From an uncultured Lachnospiraceae bacterium (GTDB taxonomy: Bacteria; Bacillota; Clostridia; Lachnospirales; Lachnospiraceae): 40,776 bases of DNA. The notes below the pieces were generated by a model. That model made no database searches. It saw nothing but the letters and a program-made list of their open reading frames with translations, and was not told the origin of the DNA. Of the stretch, positions 24,684 through 33,981 are shown one piece after another; the stretch's first letter is position 1; each line of letters opens with the position of its first letter. The translations under genes were made by a program, and so were the position numbers. Location of the stretch: positions 1 through 40,776 of the forward strand of contig CACXFV010000054.1 of assembly GCA_902767015.1 (NCBI GenBank). Direction: 5' to 3'.

Positions 24684-27600
24684 GTGAAGGTTTCAGGAAT
24701 TTATGATTTATACAATGCCAAAAAGGTTAATAAGGAGAATGAAACGGATGCTTTAGGTAATGTCAGTGGCAGAGGTCATGTGAATGTCAAGAGTACGATG
24801 TTTGATTCGGAATTGATGATTAAAAGCGCAGTCAGCACAAAAGATGCCTATGACAGAGTTTCGGAGGATACAGCGGACATTGATAAGCTCTTAGGCGGAG
24901 GAGAGCAGGGAAAAGCTCTATGCAGCGAGATGATAGACCGGCTTGCAGAGGTGGTTAATGCGGATAATTTTGATATGTATGAGGAGTTTGGTCTGGCACC
25001 GGACAAGGATGATCCTGCCAGTATTCTTACAGTATCGGAGAGGATTGAGATAGAGCTTGCCGCAGCCTGTGAGGACTATGTGCCGACAGGCAACATCAGC
25101 GTCAGTGACATTCAGGCAATGTATGGCAATACAGGCCGCACTTATGAGATAGCGAAGGAACTTTTGTCACAGGGAGTGACACCTGACAGAGATAAGATTC
25201 AAAGTGTGGAGGAGGCGCTTGATAAGGTTGCGGAGATAAGGAATACAGGCATCAGCAGTGGAATGGCAGAATATCTGCTTGTGAACAATAAGCAGGTATC
25301 GGTGGATAATGTGTATATGGCAAGTCATAGTGTGGCGTCTGTTGGAGCAGCGGGAGCGGCACAGTCACATGTGTATCAGAAATTGTCAGAGGGAGACTGG
25401 GAAAGTTTAAAACCGCAGGTGGAGAGTGCGCTTGAGAAGGTGGGCTTTGGGACGGATGCCGACACAATGGCCGATGCAAAATGGCTGGTGGAGACAAAGT
25501 TGCCCCTCACGGGAGAAAACATGTATAAGCTGTCGCAGATTAGGGATATTAACAGTCAGCTTCAGAACGGGGAGCTCAATGACGACGGCTGGATGACGAA
25601 GTTTGCAAAAGATATGGCTTTCTTAGATACAGCAGGGGAGTCCTCATTAGATTATTACAATACGATAGAGGGAAGCAGCATTGAGGCAGTGACCATCTTA
25701 AACGAGGGGACAGAAGAGCAGGTGGAGACACTTGTGATGGATGGCAATGAAGTGACACTTCTAAATCTCAAGAGATTGCAGGAGGACAGAACGAGGGCAT
25801 CTGTTTCGGAGAGAAATGAGATAAAGAGACAGGAAGCGGATGATAAGAGGCAGTCTGATAAGAGGGGGGAGGCAGAGGCACAGAGAAAAGTGATTGCGGC
25901 GAAGCGGACGCTTGAGGAGGCAAGACTTAAGCTCACGGTGAGCTCAGGGGCATTTTTAATCAGGAATGGTTTTAATATCAATGTATCCTCGCTGGCAGAT
26001 ACGGTAGAGCAGTTAAAGGTGATGGAGAGCAGACTGACCGGAGAAATATTTGCCAATGTGGGGTACTCTGCTGCCACAGAAGACATGGAACTTTTTAGCA
26101 GTACGACAGCATATATGAAAGAATTTGCGTCAACGCCGTCTTACGCCTTAGGCAGAGTATTTTCACACGAGATAGCGTTTAGCGTGACAGCGATAACAGA
26201 TTATGGAAGTTCAGAGAGTTTCCGAAGGTCTGTTGCGGGTATGGCATATGACACATTGGGAACCAAACCGGACAGAACGTTGGGAGATTCTATCAGCAAA
26301 GCATTTAAAAATATACCGGAGATGCTTAAGGAGATGGGATTGGAAAATACTGTGATGAATAACCGCGCCGTGAGAATTCTTGCACACAATGAGATGGAGA
26401 TTAATCAGGATAATATCGACAGGATGAAGGAAATGGATACGGAGGTATCAAGGCTTATCGATAATCTGACGCCGAAGACCACTGCGTATCTGATTGCCAA
26501 TGGTATTAATCCGTTAAATACAGATATTCCGCAGCTCAATGATGTACTTGAGCAGATTAATTCCCAAATTGGCAGGGACAGTGTTGAGAAATATAGTCAA
26601 TATCTTTTTAAACTGGACAGAAAGGGTGAAATCAGCAGTGAGGACAGAGAAAGATACATCGGTATTTACAGAGCACTTAATATGATAGAGAAGGCGGACA
26701 GAAAAGCAATCGGTGCCATTGCAAAGCAGGGCGGAGAGCTGACGATGAGAAATCTTCTTACGGCAGCCAGAAGCCTTAGAAATTCTGATATTGACGTGTC
26801 GGTAGATGATGAGTTGGGAATGACACAGGAGCTTCATATTGCGGAGAATAATATTGATAATCAGCTTAAGCAGCTTGAGACGGCTTCTTTTTACCAGAGA
26901 GCTAAGGAGAATATCAGTCCCCATCTGATTGACCGCACACTTCATGACAGCCCCGATGGCGGGGATGCACTTGATTTGGAGCTTCAGAGGTTTCTGCAGA
27001 ATATGAGTGATGCCACTTTTGAGATGGCATACCAGGCAGAGGAGGAAGCTGACAGCAGGGCATACAGAGCCTTTATGGGTGAAGAATTTCAAAATCTGAA
27101 GGTAGTGAGCGAAGAAGCCATCAGAAATATCATGGAGGATGGCACTGCGACAAATATGGAGAATCTGTTTGGCGTCAGTTATATGCTCGGTGGGGGGAAA
27201 AGAATATATGACAGGATTCCTGCCGCCAGTGATGACGAGAAGGTAAACAGGTCTGTTGAGGCGCTGAAGAATGAGGACAACGTAGAAGAGCTTGAGAGTG
27301 GAATTTATGAACTGAATGAGCAGGTTAAACAGGCGTTGATGAGCAAATCCACCATCAGGGCAGAGGATATACGACAGATTAACAGTGCTGTCAATTATAT
27401 GCGGGAAGCGGCAGACCATCAGTCCTATTATGTGCCGGTGGAAGTGGAAGGAGGAAATGCCCTTTTAAAGCTCACACTTAAAAGGGATGAGGAAAATCGG
27501 GGCAGGATTGATATCCGTATGTATGCGCAGGAGGAGGTAATGATTTCTGTTCAGGCAGAGGATACAGAGGGCAATCCGGGAATTTATCTCAGAGAAAGCG

Positions 27601-27740
27601 CCGGCATATCCGATGAGAGAATCAGCGGGATACTGGATAGTGTGAGGGCTTCACTTGCAGAGACAAAGACAGGGGACAGGGAAGCAGACAGCAACAGGCT
27701 GTTCTCGATTGCAAGGCAGATCATAAGACAACTGACATGA
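24684..27740 (+). CDS. FliK-like flagellar hook-length control candidate (DUF6240-like)
   Basis: The protein is about 1018 residues and largely helical and charged. The last 110 residues form a beta-rich domain (VEVEGGNALLKLTLKRDEEN, then RIDIRMYAQEEVMISVQAE) resembling the conserved C-terminal domain of FliK. FliK measures hook length and switches export specificity. Large variants annotated DUF6240 occur beside flagellar genes in Lachnospiraceae, which I recall but could not check. GTG 24684 is preferred over GTG 24672 because AGAGGTGA lies eight bases before it. The sigma-28 promoter 80-110 bases upstream and the following flagellin gene support a late flagellar role. Confidence 0.7.
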   Translation: MKVSGIYDLYNAKKVNKENETDALGNVSGRGHVNVKSTMFDSELMIKSAVSTKDAYDRVSEDTADIDKLLGGGEQGKALCSEMIDRLAEVVNADNFDMYEEFGLAPDKDDPASILTVSERIEIELAAACEDYVPTGNISVSDIQAMYGNTGRTYEIAKELLSQGVTPDRDKIQSVEEALDKVAEIRNTGISSGMAEYLLVNNKQVSVDNVYMASHSVASVGAAGAAQSHVYQKLSEGDWESLKPQVESALEKVGFGTDADTMADAKWLVETKLPLTGENMYKLSQIRDINSQLQNGELNDDGWMTKFAKDMAFLDTAGESSLDYYNTIEGSSIEAVTILNEGTEEQVETLVMDGNEVTLLNLKRLQEDRTRASVSERNEIKRQEADDKRQSDKRGEAEAQRKVIAAKRTLEEARLKLTVSSGAFLIRNGFNINVSSLADTVEQLKVMESRLTGEIFANVGYSAATEDMELFSSTTAYMKEFASTPSYALGRVFSHEIAFSVTAITDYGSSESFRRSVAGMAYDTLGTKPDRTLGDSISKAFKNIPEMLKEMGLENTVMNNRAVRILAHNEMEINQDNIDRMKEMDTEVSRLIDNLTPKTTAYLIANGINPLNTDIPQLNDVLEQINSQIGRDSVEKYSQYLFKLDRKGEISSEDRERYIGIYRALNMIEKADRKAIGAIAKQGGELTMRNLLTAARSLRNSDIDVSVDDELGMTQELHIAENNIDNQLKQLETASFYQRAKENISPHLIDRTLHDSPDGGDALDLELQRFLQNMSDATFEMAYQAEEEADSRAYRAFMGEEFQNLKVVSEEAIRNIMEDGTATNMENLFGVSYMLGGGKRIYDRIPAASDDEKVNRSVEALKNEDNVEELESGIYELNEQVKQALMSKSTIRAEDIRQINSAVNYMREAADHQSYYVPVEVEGGNALLKLTLKRDEENRGRIDIRMYAQEEVMISVQAEDTEGNPGIYLRESAGISDERISGILDSVRASLAETKTGDREADSNRLFSIARQIIRQLT

Positions 27741-27764
27741 AAAGGTAATATAGTTTGTCGTGGT

Positions 27765-27791
27765 TAATTTATTGTCTTAATCAACCGATAT
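27765..27791 (+). promoter_or_regulatory. Sigma-28 promoter of the flagellin gene
   Basis: TAAT (27765-27768), 15 bases, ACCGATAT (27784-27791) matches the SigD pattern (TAAA-N15-GCCGATAT) closely. A leader of about 115 bases follows. Confidence 0.75.
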
Positions 27792-27821
27792 AATAGATAC
27801 AAGTCAGGTAAGACAGTACGG

Positions 27822-27908
27822 ACATAAGGAGATGTCAGTGCTGCATTGGAATAAAGAGAAGTATGGTTAACGGCACGGAGGCAATTTAATCTGTATTTCG
27901 GAATGGAG
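27822..27908 (+). promoter_or_regulatory. Possible CsrA-binding GGA motifs in the flagellin leader
   Basis: ACATAAGGAGATGT (27822-27835) is near the CsrA consensus. GGAG recurs at 27877-27880 and at 27905-27908, overlapping the ribosome site. In B. subtilis CsrA represses hag translation through two leader sites; transfer to this organism is inference. Confidence 0.35.
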
Positions 27909-27914
27909 AAATAT

Positions 27915-29033
27915 ATGAGACTAGGAACAAATATGTCGGCTTTGATTTCCGGCAGGTATCTCGGTCAGTCCGAGACAAAACTTCAAAAATCGTTAGAAAA
28001 ATTATCTTCAGGATATAAGCTGAACTCGTCAAAGGATGATAGTGCAGGAATGGCTATTTCAGAGAAGATGCGCACACAGCTTCAGAATTTGAAGAGAGCC
28101 AGCATGAGTGCTTCGGACGGTATTTCCGTTACACAGACAGCAGAGGGAGCCCTTCAGGAGATACATGCGATGCTTCAGAGAATTAATGAACTCGCTGTTC
28201 AGGGAGCGAATGATACCTATACAGACGAAGACAGAGCTAACATTAATGCGGAAGTTAAGAATCTGATGAAAGAAATTGACAGAATTTCGGAAGATACAGA
28301 ATTTAACAATACCAAGCTTTTGAATGGGGATGTTCAGAGAAGGACATATTCTACGATTGACGATGGTTCGGGTGAGAAGAATCTGACAGAGGCAGTGTCT
28401 ACCACTTATCTGACAGCCGATGTAGATGCGGGAACCTATGGCCTGATACTCAATGGAGACGGCACAGCAGATTTTGCCACAGATGATGACGGCAACCGAA
28501 TCGGATTTAAGGATACTGCCATCATTTCTTCGCAGAATAATAAGGTAAGAGTGACAGATTCTGATGGTTTTGAGATGGAATTTACGATTAATAAAGAGGT
28601 TTCTTATTCCGGACAAGTGAATATTGAACTGTGGGATGTGGGAACCATGCCGATACAGGTAGGTGCTAATGAAGGACAGTACATCGACATTGCGATACCG
28701 AAGGTATCTTCTTCTGCGCTTAATCTTGATGAGCTTGACTTGTCTACGGCAGAGGGATGTGAAAAAGCGATAACACAGATATCTGATGCGATATCGAGAG
28801 TGTCAAAGGTCCGCTCAGAGATGGGTGCCTACAGTAACCGTTTTGAGGATACAGTATCAAGTCTTGACAATACCTATGAAAATATGACAGCTGCTTTATC
28901 CAGAATTATAGATGTGGATATGGCAGATGAAATGACAACATATACGCAGTTCAATGTTATGCAGCAGGCAGGTGTCTCTATGGTGGCGCAGGCGAATCAG
29001 CTGCCGGAGAAGGTACTACAGCTTTTGCAGTAG
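27915..29033 (+). CDS. fliC: Flagellin
   Basis: The protein has 372 residues. The N-terminal D0/D1 region (MRLGTNMSALISGRYLGQSE, LSSGYKLNSSKDDSAGMAIS) and C-terminal D1/D0 region (VDMADEMTTYTQFNVMQQAG, then ANQLPEKVLQLLQ) are canonical. The middle is a short variable domain (about 150-250) with acidic and beta-rich sequence. The ATG at 27915 is chosen over 27903 because TGGAG (27904-27908) lies six bases before it and homologues begin M-R-x-x-T-N. It is transcribed from a sigma-28 promoter and followed by fliS. Confidence 0.95.
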   Translation: MRLGTNMSALISGRYLGQSETKLQKSLEKLSSGYKLNSSKDDSAGMAISEKMRTQLQNLKRASMSASDGISVTQTAEGALQEIHAMLQRINELAVQGANDTYTDEDRANINAEVKNLMKEIDRISEDTEFNNTKLLNGDVQRRTYSTIDDGSGEKNLTEAVSTTYLTADVDAGTYGLILNGDGTADFATDDDGNRIGFKDTAIISSQNNKVRVTDSDGFEMEFTINKEVSYSGQVNIELWDVGTMPIQVGANEGQYIDIAIPKVSSSALNLDELDLSTAEGCEKAITQISDAISRVSKVRSEMGAYSNRFEDTVSSLDNTYENMTAALSRIIDVDMADEMTTYTQFNVMQQAGVSMVAQANQLPEKVLQLLQ

Positions 29034-29073
29034 CGGACATAATGAATAAGCGCAGAAAGGTCAGGTTTTGTAT

Positions 29074-29526
29074 ATGACAAAAGAGCAGATTAACGAATTT
29101 TCCATGAGAATCAGTCAGTCGAATAAGACACAGATTGTTGTGATTACTTATGAGATTATTAATAATTATTTAGAAACGGCCAAGGCTGCCATGGAGAAAG
29201 GGGAGACGGACGATTTTGTCTTTAACGTAAAGAAAGCAAGGCAGTTTATTAACCAGCTTTCTTCTGCACTTGATTTCCGATATGGCATTTCAAGAGAACT
29301 GATGAATTTATATATGTTTGCCAATGACTGTCTGTTGAAATCGGAGCTAAGAAGACAGGATGTGAATGTTTCTGAAGTAATGAAGATGATGTCTAAGCTT
29401 CATGATGCATTTGAAGAGGTCAGTAAGCAGGATACTTCCCTGCCACAGATGCAGGGGGGAAGTGTAGTGTACGAAGGACTTACTTATGGCAAAAATGGCA
29501 TGGGAACGGTAATGGTCCGCAAATGA
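29074..29526 (+). CDS. fliS: Flagellin export chaperone FliS
   Basis: The 150-residue helical protein (VVITYEIINNYLETAKAAME, FVFNVKKARQFINQLSSALD, LMNLYMFANDCLLKSE) matches the FliS four-helix plan. FliS binds the flagellin C-terminus and prevents early polymerisation. The ATG at 29074 is used; a TTG at 29068 with AGAAAGG seven bases upstream is an equally good start. It lies directly after flagellin. Residues 125-150 form an unusual C-terminal extension (GGSVVYEGLTYGKNGMGTVM). Confidence 0.8.
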   Translation: MTKEQINEFSMRISQSNKTQIVVITYEIINNYLETAKAAMEKGETDDFVFNVKKARQFINQLSSALDFRYGISRELMNLYMFANDCLLKSELRRQDVNVSEVMKMMSKLHDAFEEVSKQDTSLPQMQGGSVVYEGLTYGKNGMGTVMVRK

Positions 29527-29576
29527 AAAAATGTGTGGGCAGTAGCCTGAAAGTAACGGAATGAGGATTGACATTG

Positions 29577-30116
29577 ATGGATATGAAGTTTAAAAATATA
29601 ACGACACTAAATTTAGATATTTACATGGAGGGAATTAAGGAGAGTTATCGACTGACACACAGAATTAGCAGGGCGTTTTCTTATGCATATGCAATTATCA
29701 TGCTGGTAATTGCATGTGCGTTCTTTTTGTCTGCTGACAGATTGATAGGGGTATTTTTTCTGTTGTTTTTTCTGGTTATCTTTTTCTGGAATCTGGTTGG
29801 CTACAGACTGGGAACGAAAGGCAGTTTTTTGGACTTTGCAAAGCTTCACGGCTCACATTATCAGGTAGAGATGGAGTACAGATTTTATGAGGACAGATTA
29901 GAGCAGGAGACGGATAAGACAGAATTGACGGTGTTATACAATAAGATTGATGTTGTGTATGTGACGGATAAGCTGATACTGATCATATTCGATAAAAAAG
30001 TTATTATCATAGATAAGCTATCCTTTATTGACTGTAAGTACCAAGATGTGATAAAATTTATACAGCAGAACAATGTGAAAGTGACTTATATAAGAAGACA
30101 GGTTAACTCGGATTAA
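29577..30116 (+). CDS. YcxB-like membrane protein
   Basis: The 179-residue protein has two adjacent membrane helices (AYAIIMLVIACAFFLSADRL and GVFFLLFFLVIFFWNLVGY). A cytoplasmic domain follows (YRFYEDRLEQETDKTELTVL, VVYVTDKLILIIFDKKVIII) typical of YcxB-like/PH-like proteins. Function is unknown. GAGGA (29563-29567) nine bases before ATG 29577 sets the start, in preference to TTG 29568. It precedes the EIIC-EAL gene by 29 bases. Confidence 0.75.
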   Translation: MDMKFKNITTLNLDIYMEGIKESYRLTHRISRAFSYAYAIIMLVIACAFFLSADRLIGVFFLLFFLVIFFWNLVGYRLGTKGSFLDFAKLHGSHYQVEMEYRFYEDRLEQETDKTELTVLYNKIDVVYVTDKLILIIFDKKVIIIDKLSFIDCKYQDVIKFIQQNNVKVTYIRRQVNSD

Positions 30117-30145
30117 TAACAATGAATTGGGGATGAGAAAAGGTG

Positions 30146-32377
30146 ATGAAGCTTTTGAGAAGGATTTTACACATAGTGGACAATAGCCATACGATTAGTG
30201 CCATAAGACGGGGCATGATAATGGTGATTCCGATTCTTATGCTGGGTTCTATTGCGGTTGTCTTAAAGGAAATTCCGATTAACGGATATCAGCATTTTAT
30301 CGGGAAGGCATTTGACGGCGCATTTTTGAAGATGTTTAGTTTCATGTATGACGCTACATTTGGCATGTTATCGGTGTATATGGTTATGTCCATTACGAAT
30401 TGTTACATGAGTAGCAGAGGGACGAGCAGGAATTACGTGTTTGTTGGTGGTCTTACAGCAGTGGCCTCTTTCTTTGTGCTTGCCGGTGTGAATATGGAGA
30501 ATATTAACGATGGCACATTGGGCACAAAAGGAATGTTTACGGCAATATTTACGGCAGTGATTGTTTCGAGGATGTTCATTCTCATTGTCAATAATGTGAA
30601 AATGCCGTTCCGGTTGTATGCAGATGGTGTTGACCTTGAATTTAATGATGCCATTCTGACGATGATTCCACTGGTGGCGATTACAGTTTTGTTTGCGATA
30701 CTGAACTATCTTGTCTGTCAGGTATTCCAGGTGGACAGTTTTCAGAACTTTTATGTGCATATTGTCAATGTTATCTTTAAGGGCAGAGAGAGTTCGTTTA
30801 TCAACGGATTTATGTATATTGTGATATCAGGTTTGCTATGGTTTTTTGGTATTTATGGCAGCGATGTGCTTGACAGCACCTTTGACAGAATGTTCAGTCC
30901 GAATCTGCCGGAGTTGTCAGATATGGCAGCAGAGGGTGGAAAACATGCGTCGCAGATATTGACACAGGAATTCTTTCAGGTATTTGTGATGATGGGAGGC
31001 TTTGGCGTGGCTTTTGGTCTGCTCATCTCCATCTTTATTTTCAGTAAGCGTAAAATCAGCAAGAACCTGATGAAGATTTCTGCCGTACCGATGATTTTTA
31101 ATTTCAGTGATATTCTGTCCTTTGGGTATCCGATTATATTCAACCCCTATATGTTAGCGCCGTTTCTGGTGGTGCCGGCGGTGGCATATTGTGTGGCATA
31201 CCTGGCGTTTTATTTTGATTTGGTACCGATGATTAGTCATCAGGTGGATTCCACCATGCCGATTCTGATAAGCGGATATATGTCTACAAGGTCCATATAT
31301 GGTGTATTGCTGCAGCTATTAATATTGTTAATCAGTGTATTTATATATCTGCCGTTTGTGAAGCTGTATGACCGTTCTAAGAGCAGGAATGAAAAAGAGC
31401 GCATGCAGGAGTTGACCAATATTCTCAAGAAGGCAGAGGAGGAAAAGGAAGATATTGAGTTGCTGCGTCTTCCGGGAACACCGGGAGCATTAGCAAAGTG
31501 CCTGGCAGCAGATATCAAGGCTGCGATTGAGGATGAGGAGGTTGAACTGTATTATCAGCTTCAATATGACAATGATTATAACTGTATAGGTGCAGAGACA
31601 TTGATGCGGTATAAGCATCCGATTCACGGCTATATTTATCCGCCATTAGTGGTTAAGATTGCAGATGAGGCAAGGATTTTAAGCAAGCTTGAGAGATATC
31701 TGTTCCTGCAGGCGGCAAGGGATTACAGAAAAGTGAAGGGCGTGACGAATAAGCCTTATAAGATTTCTGTCAATGTGACAATTGCTACGATTCTTGAGAA
31801 AGACTTCATAGAATTTTTGAGGAAATTAAAGGAAAATTACAAGATTGAAGACAATGAGATGTGCATTGAGATTACGGAACAAATGGCGATTAAGTCTGAT
31901 AAGGAATTTGAGAATGCATTGAATGAGGTTAAGAAGTTAGGCTATATGATTGCCATTGATGATTTTTCGATGGGCTCTACTTCAATTAAGTATCTGCAGA
32001 AGAACCAGTTTGACATGGTAAAACTGGATGGCTCGATTGTCAAGGAAATGATGAATAACGAAAGAAGTAAGGATATTATTTCTTCTATCGTGTATCTTGC
32101 CCATTCCCTCAACTTCAGTGTGCTGGCAGAGTATGTTGAGACGGAGGAGCAGATTGAGGAGCTGAAAAAGGTAGGCTGCAATTATTATCAGGGCTATCAT
32201 TTCAGTAAAGCCGTAGGCATTGATGATTTCTTAACTGAGCTCAAAGAGGAAAAAGAGGGAAGGAATAAGTTTAAGGAGGAGCATGAAAGAATGCTGGCAA
32301 AAGAGGCCGCAAAAGAAGCCGCAAAGGAGGTCGGGGCTTCCGGAAATAAGGCGGAAACTCAAGAATCAGGAAAGTAA
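30146..32377 (+). CDS. PTS EIIC membrane domain fused to an EAL phosphodiesterase
   Basis: The protein has 743 residues. Residues 1-410 are a PTS EIIC (lactose/cellobiose-type) membrane domain with about eight to ten helices (GMIMVIPILMLGSIAVVLKE, FGYPIIFNPYMLAPFLVVPA). Residues about 450-710 are EAL: AETLMRY (EAL reads ETL), SVNVT, IEITEQ, DDFSMGS, VKLD, LAEYVE, YYQGYHFSKA. The catalytic acids are present, so c-di-GMP hydrolysis is likely. The tail is Ala/Lys/Glu-rich. Sugar sensing or transport could directly control c-di-GMP; such fusions are known in clostridia. No EIIA/EIIB partner is adjacent. GTG 30143 is an alternative start. Confidence 0.9.
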   Translation: MKLLRRILHIVDNSHTISAIRRGMIMVIPILMLGSIAVVLKEIPINGYQHFIGKAFDGAFLKMFSFMYDATFGMLSVYMVMSITNCYMSSRGTSRNYVFVGGLTAVASFFVLAGVNMENINDGTLGTKGMFTAIFTAVIVSRMFILIVNNVKMPFRLYADGVDLEFNDAILTMIPLVAITVLFAILNYLVCQVFQVDSFQNFYVHIVNVIFKGRESSFINGFMYIVISGLLWFFGIYGSDVLDSTFDRMFSPNLPELSDMAAEGGKHASQILTQEFFQVFVMMGGFGVAFGLLISIFIFSKRKISKNLMKISAVPMIFNFSDILSFGYPIIFNPYMLAPFLVVPAVAYCVAYLAFYFDLVPMISHQVDSTMPILISGYMSTRSIYGVLLQLLILLISVFIYLPFVKLYDRSKSRNEKERMQELTNILKKAEEEKEDIELLRLPGTPGALAKCLAADIKAAIEDEEVELYYQLQYDNDYNCIGAETLMRYKHPIHGYIYPPLVVKIADEARILSKLERYLFLQAARDYRKVKGVTNKPYKISVNVTIATILEKDFIEFLRKLKENYKIEDNEMCIEITEQMAIKSDKEFENALNEVKKLGYMIAIDDFSMGSTSIKYLQKNQFDMVKLDGSIVKEMMNNERSKDIISSIVYLAHSLNFSVLAEYVETEEQIEELKKVGCNYYQGYHFSKAVGIDDFLTELKEEKEGRNKFKEEHERMLAKEAAKEAAKEVGASGNKAETQESGK

Positions 32378-32488
32378 AGAAACTATTTATTGGTATGCAG
32401 TATCGAAACAAAGCATTGCTTTGCCGGTAAAAACTGTGATATGTATACGATAGAATGCTACCAGCGGATATGCAGGAGGTATAAAAAA

Positions 32489-33967
32489 ATGTCCGATTTA
32501 TATAAAAAGCTGATAGATTACACCGATTCGGATTATTATCCTTTTCATATGCCGGGACATAAGAGAAATTTTAAAGAGGGGTTGAATCCGTATACTTATG
32601 ATATTACGGAGATTGATGGATTTGATAACCTGCATGAGCCGATGGGAATTTTGAGGATTGCCATGGAAGAGGCGGCAAGGTTTTATGAGTCGGATAAGAC
32701 ATATTTTCTTGTAAATGGGAGCACATGTGGACTGTTGTCAGCCATATGTGCTCTAACAGCTAAAAATGACAGGATTCTTGTGGCAAGAAATTGCCATAAA
32801 GCAGTATATAATGCGATTTATCTAAACGAGCTGCAGCCTGTATATATTTATCCGGAGTATATAGAGGAATTTGGAGTATATGGCGGTATATCGCCATACA
32901 AGATACAATATTTTCTGGATGAGAATCCAGATATCAGAGTAGTGGTGATTACCTCTCCTACTTACGAGGGCGTGGTATCAAATATTGAGAAAATTGCAGA
33001 AATTGTGCATGAAAAAAAGGGAGTCCTGATTGTTGATGAAGCACATGGGGCTCATTTTGGAATGCATGCTGACCTTCCGAAAACTGCACTTTCCCAGGGC
33101 GCGGATGTGGTGATACAGAGCCTTCACAAGACCCTTCCGGCGTTGACACAGACGGCACTTTTACACATTAAAAGCAGTCGGGTGGAGGCAAAAAAGATAG
33201 AGGAGTATTTAAGAATCTATCAGACCAGCAGTCCCTCTTATGTACTGATGGCCAGCATTACGGAATGTATCAACACAATTAAGGGGGAGGGCATCTTTCT
33301 GTTTGAACCATATGTCAGGCGGCTTATGGTAATGCTAAAGCATGCGAAGGAGTTTACGCATATAAAGCTGATGGACAAAAGTATTGTTGGAAAAAACAGT
33401 GTGGCTGATTTTGATATCTCTAAGTTTGTCATTTCATTGAAAGGAACAGGGCACACAGGAAGGTGGCTTTACGATAATCTTCTTGAAAGATTTCACCTGC
33501 AGTTAGAGATGTGCAGTGGAGACTATGCCATTGCCATGACCTCAATCATGGACAGTGAGGAGGGGCTGCTAAGACTCTTTAAGGCATTGGTTGAGCTTGA
33601 CAGGGATTTGAGAGTGTATGGAGAGGACTTAAAGAAGAGTACAAATGAAATGACGCTCATGGATTATAGGCTGCCAACGGCGATTGTGTCGGAGAGTATC
33701 AGTGCCGCCAGAGGGAAGGAAAGTGAGCCGTTAAAGCTTGAGAGGGCTGCAGGCAAGATTTCAACGGAATATGTCTATCTCTATCCTCCGGGGATACCGG
33801 TGATTGCACCGGGAGAAATTGTGACAGGCGAAGTAATTTCGCTGATTCAGAAATATAAAAAAAGTGGTCTGCAGATACATGGCACCGGTGAACGAAATGC
33901 CGGTACGATTCATGTGATAAAGGAAAATTTTAAGAGAATCAACCTGGTGCAGGGATTTTATCATTAA
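32489..33967 (+). CDS. PLP-dependent Orn/Lys/Arg decarboxylase-family protein (YaaO-like)
   Basis: The 492-residue fold-type I PLP enzyme has YYPFHMPGHKRN at the N-terminus, the NGSTCGLLSAI cofactor loop, VVVITSPTYEGVV, the VDEAHGAHFG aspartate/histidine and the Schiff-base lysine in QSLHKTLPALTQ. A C-terminal domain with YPPGIPVIAPGE follows. AGGAGGT (32474-32480) sets ATG 32489; an in-frame TTG at 32390 has no ribosome site. It starts the cluster that in B. subtilis reads yaaO-tmk-yaaQ-yaaR-holB, and its substrate (lysine, arginine or ornithine) cannot be told from sequence alone. Confidence 0.92.
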   Translation: MSDLYKKLIDYTDSDYYPFHMPGHKRNFKEGLNPYTYDITEIDGFDNLHEPMGILRIAMEEAARFYESDKTYFLVNGSTCGLLSAICALTAKNDRILVARNCHKAVYNAIYLNELQPVYIYPEYIEEFGVYGGISPYKIQYFLDENPDIRVVVITSPTYEGVVSNIEKIAEIVHEKKGVLIVDEAHGAHFGMHADLPKTALSQGADVVIQSLHKTLPALTQTALLHIKSSRVEAKKIEEYLRIYQTSSPSYVLMASITECINTIKGEGIFLFEPYVRRLMVMLKHAKEFTHIKLMDKSIVGKNSVADFDISKFVISLKGTGHTGRWLYDNLLERFHLQLEMCSGDYAIAMTSIMDSEEGLLRLFKALVELDRDLRVYGEDLKKSTNEMTLMDYRLPTAIVSESISAARGKESEPLKLERAAGKISTEYVYLYPPGIPVIAPGEIVTGEVISLIQKYKKSGLQIHGTGERNAGTIHVIKENFKRINLVQGFYH

Positions 33968-33981
33968 AGGAGGACACTGGT

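Noticed and set aside
26514-27419. 301-codon open frame on the minus strand
   Set aside because: Mirror frame of the FliK-like gene; no ribosome site and odd composition rich in Ile, His and Cys.
27903-27914. ATG 27903 as flagellin start
   Set aside because: It overlaps the ribosome site TGGAG used by ATG 27915, and flagellins start M-R-x-x-T-N.
32390-32488. Upstream TTG start for the YaaO-like gene
   Set aside because: The Cys-rich extension is unlike the family and ATG 32489 follows AGGAGGT.
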